DNA from: Zhengella mangrovi
Lineage (GTDB): Bacteria > Pseudomonadota > Alphaproteobacteria > Rhizobiales > Rhizobiaceae
Assembly: GCF_002727065.1 (NCBI RefSeq)
Contig: NZ_PDVP01000007.1
Location: 124,001-188,000, forward strand
DNA: 64,000 nucleotides
Direction of reading: 5' to 3'
The notes below the pieces were generated by a model, which was given only the letters and a program-made list of their open reading frames with translations, was not told the DNA's origin and did not search any database. The position numbers and the translations under genes are program-made. The first letter of the stretch is position 1, and every line of letters begins with the position of its first letter. Positions 52,948-61,359 of the stretch are shown piece after piece.

Positions 52948-53565
52948 TCACTTGAGCGGGGAGATCGCCAGCGGCATGGCGACGGTCGAAGTCATGTCCG
53001 TGGTCAGCCAGTCCGGCCCGCCCTTCGGCGGCCACTTGCCGTCGGCGACGGACTGCGCCCGCGCCTTCGCCCGGTCCTCCAGGGACGCATAGGGCCAGAT
53101 CTGGGTGAGGCGCGGCGCGCCGTCGAGCGAATACATGGCGACGGTCATCTTCGAATAGGCAAGGCGCTCCGGGATGGCCGCTTCCCATTTTTCCATCGTC
53201 GGCATCAGGCCGTTGACCTTCATGGTGTAGCTGCGGATCTCGTAGACCGGGCCGAAGCTGCCGGTCTCGACCGGCGGGAGGAAATCGAGCGGCCGGTAAC
53301 TGTCGAGGCTCATGCCGGTCAGCAGATCTGCGCAGCCGAAGGGGTTGGACGAGCGCAACACGCGCTCGCGCTCGGCCAGCAGGTCTTCATGGCTGTCGAA
53401 GCCGCGCAGCAGGATCACCTTGTTCAGCGCGCCGATATCGTTGCCCCAGGCGCCCAGCAGACGGCCCCTGGCGTCCGGGGCGGCGGTGAAGGCCTCGATG
53501 GCGGGCGCGGCCCTGGGGCCGCCGAAGATCACGGTGTCAAGCGTGGCGAGTTCGTAGAATTTCAT
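52948..53565 (-). CDS. NIPSNAP family protein
   Basis: A 205-residue protein of two NIPSNAP-like ferredoxin-fold halves: MKFYELATLDTVIFGG... at the start and VYEIRSYTMKVNGLMPTMEKW near the middle, each with the typical conserved acidic-aromatic strand. Members are of unknown enzymology and often lie in catabolic gene clusters. The gene starts 29 bases inside the flavoprotein gene upstream (overlap), indicating coupling. Confidence 0.85.
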   Translation of the reverse strand: MKFYELATLDTVIFGGPRAAPAIEAFTAAPDARGRLLGAWGNDIGALNKVILLRGFDSHEDLLAERERVLRSSNPFGCADLLTGMSLDSYRPLDFLPPVETGSFGPVYEIRSYTMKVNGLMPTMEKWEAAIPERLAYSKMTVAMYSLDGAPRLTQIWPYASLEDRAKARAQSVADGKWPPKGGPDWLTTDMTSTVAMPLAISPLK

Positions 53566-55306
53566 TGTTTCTCTCCGTCTGGTCGGGGGTGGCGGCGCCG
53601 GCGACCGGCAGGCCGGCCATGTGGCGCGCGGCGATGTAGCCGAATGTCATGGCGGGACCGAGCGTGATGCCGCCGGAGGGATAGTTGCCGCCGAAGATGG
53701 ATGCCATGTCGTTGCCGGCAGCGTAGAGGCCGGGAACCGGGCGGTTGTCTCCGTCGAGAACGCGGGCAAGGGCATCCGTTTCGAGGCCGGCGAACGTGCC
53801 GAGGCTGCCCGGCACCAGGCGCACGGCATGGAACGGGCCTTTGTCCAGGGGGCCTAGCGCCGGGTTCGGGCCATGGGTGGCATCGCCCTGGATGCGGTTG
53901 TAGGGCGAGCGGCCGCGTCCGAATTCCGGGTCTTCGCCGGCCGCGGCATGGCCATTGAAGCGGGCGACCGTTTCGGCCAGGGCGTCCGCGGGAAGGCCGC
54001 AGGCGGCGGCGAGGTCCGCCAGCGTGCGGCCGGATTTCAGGTAGCCGCAGGCCTCGTAGGGGCGCAGCGGGAACGGAAAGGGCTTTGCCCAGCCGAGGCC
54101 GAAGCGCCGCTGCGCGCGGTGGTCGGCAATGAGCCAGCATTCCGGCCTGGCGCCGGAAGGGGTGGCGGCAAAGAGCGCCTTCATGAAATCGTGGTAGCTG
54201 TCGGCCTCGTTGACGAAGCGGCGGCCATCGGGCGTGACGGCGATGACGCCGGGCTTGGCGCGCTCCACCAGGTGCGGGAAGCGGGCCTGGCCGCCATCCT
54301 TCAGCGGCACCAGCGAGACCGGGCACCAGGCGCCGGGATTGGCGTAGTCTCCGGTGACATGGCCGCCGCCTGTCTCGCCGAGGCGGATCCCGTCGCCCGT
54401 GTTGGACGCCGGGGCGGCGGAATGATGGCCGGTGCCATCGGGGGCATGATCGAAGAGCGCGGCAATGCGGTCGCGGTCGTGCGGGAAGCCGCCGGTGGCG
54501 AGCACGACGCCCTTGCGGGCCGTGACATCGACGGGCGTGCCGTCTCGCTCGATGCGGGCCCCGGTGACGCGGCCGCCGTCGCGGTGGAGCGCCGTGACCG
54601 GGGTGTTTTCCATCAGCGTGACGCCGAGATCGAGCGCGCTTCGCATCAGCCGCGCGATCAGCGCGTTGCCGTTGACGAGCTGCATGGCGCGGCCGTGGAG
54701 GGCGAGATCGCGGCCGTGGCGCAGGAGCCGCTTCATGACGTGGGCCGCCGAGCGCGGATCGCGGGTGGCGTTGAAGAAATGGGCCATGTCGGCGCCGGCG
54801 GAAATGCCCATGCCGGCAAGGCTGACGAGATCGAGCGGCGGTTTCAGGCGTGCGATGTCGGGGCCGAGGGCGCGTCCGTCATAGGCGCGGGCGCAGATGG
54901 AGCGGCCGCCCTTCGCGCTGCCCGGCGTATCGTGGAAATCCGGGATGCGGTTGCCGTCGATCCATTCGACGGCCGTGTGCTCCTCGAAAAAGGACACCAT
55001 CCCGGGGCCGTTGGCGAGAAAGGCGGGGATGCGCGGGTCCGAGATCCGGTTGCCCAGTTCGCTCGCCAGGTAGGCCAGCGGTTCGTCCTCGCCTTCCTCG
55101 ATGCCGGCGCGGCGCGCGAGCGGATTGCGCGGGATCCACAGCCAGCCGCCGGACCAGGCCGTCGTGCCGCCGAAGGCCGGTTCCTTTTCGGCGACGATGA
55201 CCGAGAGCCCGTGAAAGGCAGCAGCCACGGCACTGGCGAGCCCGCCGGCACCCGATCCGGCGACGAGCACGTCGCAATCGATCCGGCGTGCCGGGGCAGG
55301 GCTCAT
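53537..55306 (-). CDS. FAD-dependent oxidoreductase, 3-ketosteroid dehydrogenase/fumarate reductase type
   Basis: A 589-residue flavoprotein. GSGAGG (17-22) and Glu40 bind the FAD ADP part; GGTTAWSGGWLWIPRNP follows, a hallmark of 3-ketosteroid dehydrogenase-like enzymes. C-terminal GLYAAGNDMASIFGGNYPSGG and GPAMTFGYIAARHMAG form the flavin end. These enzymes typically dehydrogenate a ring carbon pair. The start codon overlaps the IclR stop by 4 bases. Upstream frame extension overlaps iclR and is rejected. A paralogue is encoded divergently at 57408. Confidence 0.88.
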   Translation of the reverse strand: MSPAPARRIDCDVLVAGSGAGGLASAVAAAFHGLSVIVAEKEPAFGGTTAWSGGWLWIPRNPLARRAGIEEGEDEPLAYLASELGNRISDPRIPAFLANGPGMVSFFEEHTAVEWIDGNRIPDFHDTPGSAKGGRSICARAYDGRALGPDIARLKPPLDLVSLAGMGISAGADMAHFFNATRDPRSAAHVMKRLLRHGRDLALHGRAMQLVNGNALIARLMRSALDLGVTLMENTPVTALHRDGGRVTGARIERDGTPVDVTARKGVVLATGGFPHDRDRIAALFDHAPDGTGHHSAAPASNTGDGIRLGETGGGHVTGDYANPGAWCPVSLVPLKDGGQARFPHLVERAKPGVIAVTPDGRRFVNEADSYHDFMKALFAATPSGARPECWLIADHRAQRRFGLGWAKPFPFPLRPYEACGYLKSGRTLADLAAACGLPADALAETVARFNGHAAAGEDPEFGRGRSPYNRIQGDATHGPNPALGPLDKGPFHAVRLVPGSLGTFAGLETDALARVLDGDNRPVPGLYAAGNDMASIFGGNYPSGGITLGPAMTFGYIAARHMAGLPVAGAATPDQTERNNEILRTRHA

Positions 55307-56118
55307 CGCGCCCTGCCTGCCGCGGCCTGCTGCGTGGCTTCGAAGAAGTGCGAGGCGCGGGTGGCAAGCGCGATCTCGTCGGCGGCCTCCTGGAGGGCGG
55401 GCGCCATGCGGGCCATGTAGTCGGGTGTGACACGCACGGCGGGGCCGGCAATGGACAGGCATCCGATCACGTGGCCGTCGTCCGGGTGGCGGATGGGAAC
55501 CGCCATGGCGGCCATGCCGACGGTGTAGGAATCGACGGCGACGGAATAGCCGCGCGCGCGGTCCTCGGCGAGCCGTTCCAGCAGTTCGGAAATCGTGCGC
55601 GGTGCGGTCGGACCCGGTTCGAAGGGCGGGACAAGCCCCTGTTCGGCGACCATCTGCAGCGCTTCCTCGTCGCTGACCGCGGACAGCCAGGCATGACCAC
55701 CGGCACTGCAGGCAAGGTGGACGACCTGGCCCTGCTCGGCGTTGGGATCGTAGCGAAGGCCGCCGGTGGCCCCCTGCGACACACCCACCCAGACGAGGTT
55801 CCGACCATCGACGACGGACAGACGGATCAGTTCGCCCGACTGGCGGGCGAGCCGGTCGAGGATCGGCTGGGCAATGTCGGTGACGCCCAACTGGCCAAGA
55901 AAGCCGAGGCCGAGGGCCGCCAGCTTGATCGTCAGCGTGTATTCGCCCTGCGAGCGGACCTGGCGCACGTAGCCGAATTTCGCCAGCTCGTTGAGCAGGC
56001 GATGGGCGGCGCTGACCGGCAGGTCGAGATCGGCGGAAATCGCGCTGACCGTCAAGCCGGCAGGATTGCGCGCGAGCAGCTCGATAATGGCAAGGGACCG
56101 TTCCAGAACACCGCTCAT
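55303..56118 (-). CDS. IclR family transcriptional regulator
   Basis: A 271-residue IclR-type regulator. The N-terminal winged helix-turn-helix is about 10-65 (RSLAIIELLARNPAGLTVSAISADLDLP-like in parts, recognition helix SAAHRLLNELAKFGYV) and the C-terminal effector domain has CSAGGHAWLSAV and AMAVPIRHPDDGHVIGCLSIAGP. It overlaps both the preceding Gfo/Idh/MocA gene and the following flavoprotein gene by 4 bases. It probably controls the divergent pair of operons through the palindromes at 57253-57294. Confidence 0.9.
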   Translation of the reverse strand: MSGVLERSLAIIELLARNPAGLTVSAISADLDLPVSAAHRLLNELAKFGYVRQVRSQGEYTLTIKLAALGLGFLGQLGVTDIAQPILDRLARQSGELIRLSVVDGRNLVWVGVSQGATGGLRYDPNAEQGQVVHLACSAGGHAWLSAVSDEEALQMVAEQGLVPPFEPGPTAPRTISELLERLAEDRARGYSVAVDSYTVGMAAMAVPIRHPDDGHVIGCLSIAGPAVRVTPDYMARMAPALQEAADEIALATRASHFFEATQQAAAGRAR

Positions 56119-57191
56119 GCCATGGCCTCCACCGGCCGGGTGGCAAGACCGTCGGCATCGAAGCGCAGGCGCATGCCGGATGCGGAGGACGCCTTGATGG
56201 CATCGATGACGGCAAGATTGCGGGCGCCGTCCAGCGCGGAACACCGTGGCTCAGCGGTGCCGGCGATCACGTCGCCGAAATGCCTGACCTGGGCGATGTA
56301 GGAATCGGCGGCGGTGACCGTTTCCCTGGCCGACTGCATCTCGTCGTACCAGGTCTTCTCGCCCGGATGGGTCCAGACCGCGAGATCGGGCAGGGACAGA
56401 CCGGCCGCCGATCCGGCGAAGAAATGCGACTGCACCTTGTGGGCGGGGAAGCGGGCGAGGTTTTCTCCCGCGGAGATGTCCCAGGCCCAGGGGCCGCAGG
56501 CCGCATCGGAAACGCTGAGCGTGACGACGCCGCCATCGCGGAAGGTCAGGATGGCCCCGGCGGTATCCTCCACCTCCAGGCCGCGTTCGCGGTTCGAGGT
56601 GATGCCGGTGACGGTCTCGATCTCGCCGAAAAGGAAGCGCAGCAGGTCGATCTCGTGGATCATGTTGATCAGCAGCGGTCCGCCGACACCGGGCGTGCGG
56701 CGCCATTCCACGTCGAAGTAGGCGTCTTCCTTGCGCAGCGAGCACAGAACCGAGCCCTGGACCAGGTGTCCGAAGCGCGCGCTTGCAACCAGGTCACGGG
56801 CCTTCAGGATGATCGGGTTGAAGCGGCGGTGGTGGCCGGTCATGACCGGCACGCCCGCCGCGGTCATCGCCGCCAGCAGGCGGCGCGCCTCGGCAACCGT
56901 CGTCGCGACCGGCTTTTCCACGATGGCCGGGATGCCGGCCTCGACAGTACGCACGGCCAAGTCGACATGGCTTTCGTTCGGTGTCGCGATGACGACGCCA
57001 TCCGGGCGCTCGTCCAGCATGGCGTCGAAGCCGGCGTAGAGGCGGGTCCCATACCTGGCCGCGACCTCCTGGCCGTTCGGTCCCGGCTCGACGATACCGG
57101 ATATGGTGAAGCCCTCGGCCGCCGCGATCGCGTCGAGATGCGTACGCCCGATGATGCCGGCGCCGACAACGGCGATTGTCCTGTCTGCCAC
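56115..57191 (-). CDS. Gfo/Idh/MocA family oxidoreductase
   Basis: A 358-residue NAD(P)-dependent oxidoreductase: IAVVGAGIIGRTHLDAI Rossmann loop, AIVEKPVATTVAEARR with the catalytic Lys, and a C-terminal domain with GGPLLINMIHEIDLLRFLFG. Start is a GTG at 57191, preceded by GGGAGGAG with good spacing; the ATG upstream starts in the intergenic region. It is the first gene of the minus-strand operon. The substrate is probably a cyclic or polyhydroxy intermediate. Confidence 0.88.
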   Translation of the reverse strand: MADRTIAVVGAGIIGRTHLDAIAAAEGFTISGIVEPGPNGQEVAARYGTRLYAGFDAMLDERPDGVVIATPNESHVDLAVRTVEAGIPAIVEKPVATTVAEARRLLAAMTAAGVPVMTGHHRRFNPIILKARDLVASARFGHLVQGSVLCSLRKEDAYFDVEWRRTPGVGGPLLINMIHEIDLLRFLFGEIETVTGITSNRERGLEVEDTAGAILTFRDGGVVTLSVSDAACGPWAWDISAGENLARFPAHKVQSHFFAGSAAGLSLPDLAVWTHPGEKTWYDEMQSARETVTAADSYIAQVRHFGDVIAGTAEPRCSALDGARNLAVIDAIKASSASGMRLRFDADGLATRPVEAMA

Positions 57192-57252
57192 GATCGTCTC
57201 CTCCCGAATTCCGCTGCCTGGCTCGGCGGATTCCATCCACGCATACCAGCAT

Positions 57253-57310
57253 TTTCCAAATTTGGGAAAGAATTTTCGTTGTTGAAAGGCTTTCCAGTTT
57301 TTGATATCCA
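57253..57310. promoter_or_regulatory. Divergent operator with palindromes and promoter
   Basis: CCAAATTTGG (57256-57265) is a perfect 10-bp palindrome, extended to TTCC...GGGAA. GAAAG-G-CTTTC (57284-57294) is a second palindrome. A plus-strand promoter TTGAAA (57282-57287), 17-bp spacer, TATCCA (57305-57310) overlaps the second palindrome. This fits IclR-type repression of the flavoprotein operon, and possibly of the opposite operon from the first site. Confidence 0.5.
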
Positions 57311-57407
57311 TTCTGGACAGGCTGAAATGCAGCCGCAAGCCTTGGGAGGGGCGATTGCGCCGTCACGCCATGCACAGCATCGGACATGTGAGCGAATGGA
57401 TCGGGTC

Positions 57408-59162
57408 ATGACCCCGGCCAATCGTACTCTTGCCGATCTTCCCGATGGTGCGGCCTTCGATGTCGCCGTGCTCGGGGCGGGGGCTGCCGGCATGGCAGCC
57501 GCGGTGTTCGCTGCCGTTGACGGTGCGCGGGTCCTACTTGTCGAGCGGACGGAACATGTCGGCGGTACGTCGGCCTACTCGGCGGCCACGGCCTGGATCC
57601 CCAACACGCGCCACGCGGAGGCCATCGGGGCGGACGACAGTCTCGAGAAGGCGCGCGGGTTCCTGAACCGCGTCGTCGGCAACCGGTCACCCTCTGCCAT
57701 GCGCGATGCCTTCCTGGAGGCCGGTCCCGCGGCGATCGACACGCTGGAGGATCGCGCCGGCGTCCATTTCCGCGCGCGGCCCTTCCATCCCGACTACCTG
57801 CATGAGGTCGAAGGATCGACGTCCTTCGGGCGCGCGCTGGAGCCGCTGCCGTTCGATGCGAGCATTCTCGGCGACGACCTGCAGCTGATCCGTCCGACCA
57901 TTCCCGAATTCACGATCCTCGGTGGCCTCCTGGTCGACCGCGATGACATCGCGCATCTCCTGAAGATGACGAGTTCGCTGAAATCGCTGGCCTATTCCAT
58001 GCGGCTGATCGGTTCCTACTACGTCCAGAAGGCACGTCACGGGCGCGGCACGCGGCTGGTGATGGGCAACGCGCTGATCGGGCAGTTGCTGGCGGCGGCG
58101 CGCCGCCACGGCGTGACCATCGCGACCGAGACGGACGTCACGGCGTTCAATGGTCCGGAGCACGCGGTGACCGGCGTCACGCTGCGTCAGAATGGCCTGG
58201 AGCGGTCCGTCACGGTGGCCGGTGGGGTCATCCTGGCGAGTGGCGGCTTCACGCGTCATCCGACGCGGCGTGGCGAAATGCTGCCGGCACCGCTCGCGGC
58301 CAACAGCCCGTCCGCGCCGGGCCATACGGGCGCCCTGCACGACCTGGCTCTGGCGAAGGGCGCGGTTTACGGTACGGGCGCGGCCTCGAACGTCTACTGG
58401 GCGCCGTGCTCGGTGCGCAAGCGCCCCGATGGCACGACGGCCGTGTTCCCGCATTTCGTCCTCGACCGGTCCAAGCCGGGTACCTTAGCGGTCGGCCGTG
58501 ACGGGCGGCGCTTCACCAACGAGAGCCGGTCCTACCATGAGTTCACGCTGGCCATGTACGCGGCCAACCGGGATGGCAGCCACATGCCGGTGTTCCTGGT
58601 GGCCGACGCCGGGACGCTGGCGAAATACGGTCTTGGCATGGTGCGTCCGGGCGGCAAGGGGCTGCAGCCCTATCTCGATGACGGCTACCTGGTGCAGGGC
58701 GCGACGCTGGGCGAACTGGCGGGCAAGCTCGGGATCGATGCTGCCGGACTGGAGGAAACCGCGGCCCGCATGAACCGGTTCGCCGAAACCGGCAAGGACG
58801 AGGATTTCCATCGCGGCGAGACGGTCTACGAGCGCGGCAACGGTGATGCGACGCATGTGCCGAACCCGACGCTGGGGCCGGTCCGGACCGCACCCTTCTA
58901 CGCTGTGCGGCTGGAGCCGGGCGACATCGGCGCGGCGACCGGCCTGTCCTGCGATACCAATGCGCGGGTGCTGGATGGCGAGGGCCGTCCGATCGACGGG
59001 CTCTATGCCTGCGGCAATGACATGCAGTCGATCATGGGCGGCGTCTACCCGGGACCGGGCATCACCATCGGGCCGGGAATGACGTTCGGCTATCTGGCCG
59101 CGCGCCATGCCCGCGCGCGGGCGCAATCGGCCGGGGGCGGCAGCGCCCATGCGGCGGCCTGA
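57408..59162 (+). CDS. Second FAD-dependent oxidoreductase, 3-ketosteroid dehydrogenase/fumarate reductase type
   Basis: A 584-residue flavoprotein, paralogous to the minus-strand gene at 53537. GAGAAG (23-28) and Glu46 contact FAD; GGTSAYSAATAWIPNT replaces the paralogue's GGTTAWSGGWLWIP. The C terminus has GLYACGNDMQSIMGGVYPGPGI and GPGMTFGYLAARHARA. Start at 57408, or 57396 (MDRV...), is possible; the long upstream frame is antisense to the Gfo gene. A shikimate dehydrogenase homologue follows after 15 bases. Confidence 0.88.
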   Translation: MTPANRTLADLPDGAAFDVAVLGAGAAGMAAAVFAAVDGARVLLVERTEHVGGTSAYSAATAWIPNTRHAEAIGADDSLEKARGFLNRVVGNRSPSAMRDAFLEAGPAAIDTLEDRAGVHFRARPFHPDYLHEVEGSTSFGRALEPLPFDASILGDDLQLIRPTIPEFTILGGLLVDRDDIAHLLKMTSSLKSLAYSMRLIGSYYVQKARHGRGTRLVMGNALIGQLLAAARRHGVTIATETDVTAFNGPEHAVTGVTLRQNGLERSVTVAGGVILASGGFTRHPTRRGEMLPAPLAANSPSAPGHTGALHDLALAKGAVYGTGAASNVYWAPCSVRKRPDGTTAVFPHFVLDRSKPGTLAVGRDGRRFTNESRSYHEFTLAMYAANRDGSHMPVFLVADAGTLAKYGLGMVRPGGKGLQPYLDDGYLVQGATLGELAGKLGIDAAGLEETAARMNRFAETGKDEDFHRGETVYERGNGDATHVPNPTLGPVRTAPFYAVRLEPGDIGAATGLSCDTNARVLDGEGRPIDGLYACGNDMQSIMGGVYPGPGITIGPGMTFGYLAARHARARAQSAGGGSAHAAA

Positions 59163-59177
59163 GAGGAGGGCGAGGCG

Positions 59178-60011
59178 ATGACGATCACGCTCGACGGCGC
59201 CACCCGCATCTTCCCGATTGTCGGCGATCCGATCGCGCAGGTGAAGTCGCCGGGGCTTCTCAGCGATATCCTGCAGGCGCGTGACGTCAATGCCGTCGTC
59301 ATTCCGGCCCAGGTGCCGGTCGCGGACTTCGACCTCTACGTTCGCGCGCTGAAAAAGACGCAGAACATCGACGGCCTGGTCATCACCGTGCCGCACAAGT
59401 TCGCGGCGCTGGGGCAGTGCGATAGCGTCACGGAGCGCGCGCGGTTCGCCGGCTCGGTCAACGTGATGCGCCGGCTTGCCGACGGGACCTGGCACGGCGA
59501 CAACACCGACGGCATGGGCTTTGCCGACGGCGTCGCGGCACGGGGCTTCGATCTCGCCGGCAAGCGCGCCCTGCTGGTGGGCTGTGGCGGCGCGGGTTCG
59601 GCGATCGCTTATGAAATCCTGGCGCGCGGGGCCGCGCATCTCGCCATTCACGATGCCGACGCGACACGGCGCGACCGGGTCATCGCGCGGCTTTCCGAGC
59701 GGTTTGCCGGCAAGGTGAGCGCCGGAAGCGCCGACCCGGCCGGTTTCGATTTCATCGGCAATGCCACGCCCATGGGCATGCGCGAAGGCGATCCGCTGCC
59801 CGTGGAGGCGAACAAGCTGGTCGCGGAGCAATTCTGCGGCTGCGTCATCACCAAGCCGGCCATTTCGCCCTGGCTGCAGATTGCCGGAACGAAAGGCTGC
59901 GGATTCATGCCGGGAACCGCCATGTTCGAGGCGCAGGCCGAACTGCTGGTCGACACGCTGCTCGGTACGGCCGGCGCGGCGCTGCAGGCGGCAGAAGGGG
60001 CAGTGGCATGA
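59178..60011 (+). CDS. Shikimate dehydrogenase-like oxidoreductase
   Basis: A 277-residue AroE-family protein. VGDPIAQVKSPGLLSDIL holds the substrate loop, TVPHK the catalytic Lys74, and GDNTDGMGFADGV the paired Asp111; GCGGAGSAIA is the NADP loop. It keeps more canonical motifs than the homologue at 28711. The dinucleotide-binding region lacks the NRT motif typical of NADP-preferring AroE, so NAD use and a catabolic role (quinate/shikimate dehydrogenase-type) are likely. GAGGAGGGCGAGG precedes the ATG. The binding protein gene of the transporter follows. Confidence 0.88.
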   Translation: MTITLDGATRIFPIVGDPIAQVKSPGLLSDILQARDVNAVVIPAQVPVADFDLYVRALKKTQNIDGLVITVPHKFAALGQCDSVTERARFAGSVNVMRRLADGTWHGDNTDGMGFADGVAARGFDLAGKRALLVGCGGAGSAIAYEILARGAAHLAIHDADATRRDRVIARLSERFAGKVSAGSADPAGFDFIGNATPMGMREGDPLPVEANKLVAEQFCGCVITKPAISPWLQIAGTKGCGFMPGTAMFEAQAELLVDTLLGTAGAALQAAEGAVA

Positions 60012-60154
60012 CGTGGATAAAAGACAAATGCAGGTCGGCACTTGCCGCAAACGATCCGTCTCCGCAATCATAGAGGTGTGATCGCGGGTCGCGCCGGGTG
60101 GAGACGGCGCATTTCGGACACCCGCAATCGATTTGTTTCAAACGGGAGGAAACC

Positions 60155-61300
60155 ATGATGAAACGCAGAACAGTCCTCGGCCTCACGGCCTCCGCCCTCA
60201 TGCTCGGCGTGGCCTTCGCGCCCGCCCAGGCCGCCGACACGATGAAGATCGGCATGGTCGTCGAGCTTTCCGGCGGCGGCGCGCCGGCCGGCACCAACTT
60301 CCGCGATGGCGCACTGCTCGCCGCCAAGGAAATCAACGCGTCGGGCGGCGTCATGGGGCAGCAGCTTGAGATCAGCGAGTACGACACGGGGACCGACCCG
60401 CAGACGTCGCGCGCGCTGGTGCAGAAGGCCATCGACGAAGGCGCCTACAACATCTGGGGAACGGTCTATTCCTCGTCGACGATCGTCAACATGATGGTGG
60501 CCCAGCAGGCCGGCGTCCCGCAGATCACCGGGTCGGAAGCGCCGAACATCACCGCGCAGGGCAACCCCTACATCTTCCGCACGTCCTATGGCGCGCAGAA
60601 GGGCATCCCGGCGCTCACCGCCTATTTCAAGGACACGCTGGGCGCCAAGAAGGTGGCCGTGGCCTGGGTCAACAACGAGTTCGGCAAGGGCGGCCATGAC
60701 GTCTTCGTCGGAGAGATGAAGAAGGCCGGCATCGACGTCGTCGCCGACATTCCGTCGGAAGCCGGTGCCGCCGATTTCGCGGCCGACGTGGCGCGGATCA
60801 AGGATTCCGGCGCTGACGCCGTCTTCGTCTACCTGCACGAGGAGGAATCCGCCCGCTTCCTGCGCGAAGCTTCCAAGCAGGCCGTCCAGGCCAAGCTCGT
60901 CGGCGAAGTGACGCTGACCGGCCAGAAGGTGATCGACCTTGCCGGCGACGCGGCAAACGGCGCCGTTGCCCATGTCGGCCTGACCGCCGATGCGCCGCTC
61001 GAGACCTTCAAGACCTTCAAGGCGGCCTTCGAGAAGGAATACAACCGTGCGCCGGACCACAATGCGCTGAAGGGCTACATCGGCGCCTACATCACCAAGT
61101 ACGGCACCGAGAAGGCCGGCGCCGTCGACCAGGAAAAGTTCGCCAACACCATGCACGGGCTCTGCCTGAAGGCGGCGGAGTATCCGGGCATCCTCATGGA
61201 CACCTGCTGGGATGACTCGGGCGAGATGTCGCGTCCGAGCTTCATGATCGAGGTGAAGGACGGCAAGCAGGTCGTGGGCGAAACCGTTCCGGCCAACTGA
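60155..61300 (+). CDS. Liv-type ABC transporter substrate-binding protein
   Basis: A 381-residue type I periplasmic binding protein with signal peptide (AQA/AD). The mature start TMKIGMVVELSGGGAPAGTNFRDGALLAA and the SGGVMGQQLEIS and SRALVQKAIDE segments are typical of the branched-chain amino acid/aromatic acid receptors. C-terminal GLCLKAAEYPGILMDTCWDDSG is specific. Start at 60155 with GGGAGGA; an upstream ATG gives no signal peptide. It heads the transporter genes and is separated from the permease by a stem-loop. Confidence 0.9.
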   Translation: MMKRRTVLGLTASALMLGVAFAPAQAADTMKIGMVVELSGGGAPAGTNFRDGALLAAKEINASGGVMGQQLEISEYDTGTDPQTSRALVQKAIDEGAYNIWGTVYSSSTIVNMMVAQQAGVPQITGSEAPNITAQGNPYIFRTSYGAQKGIPALTAYFKDTLGAKKVAVAWVNNEFGKGGHDVFVGEMKKAGIDVVADIPSEAGAADFAADVARIKDSGADAVFVYLHEEESARFLREASKQAVQAKLVGEVTLTGQKVIDLAGDAANGAVAHVGLTADAPLETFKTFKAAFEKEYNRAPDHNALKGYIGAYITKYGTEKAGAVDQEKFANTMHGLCLKAAEYPGILMDTCWDDSGEMSRPSFMIEVKDGKQVVGETVPAN

Positions 61301-61307
61301 TGACAGG

Positions 61308-61341
61308 CGGGAGGCGCCGGCCGGACCGGCGTCTCCCGTTT
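61308..61341 (+). promoter_or_regulatory. Intercistronic stem-loop after the Liv-type binding protein
   Basis: A 13-bp stem with one G-U pair (61308-61320 with 61326-61338, 5-nt loop) followed by three T. It resembles the hairpin after chvE and may stabilise the binding-protein message or partly end transcription. Confidence 0.65.
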
Positions 61342-61359
61342 CCCAACCGGTAAGACACC

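Noticed and set aside
53873-55420. Plus-strand open frame of 515 codons inside the flavoprotein gene
   Set aside because: Antisense to a gene with intact FAD motifs; no motifs of its own.
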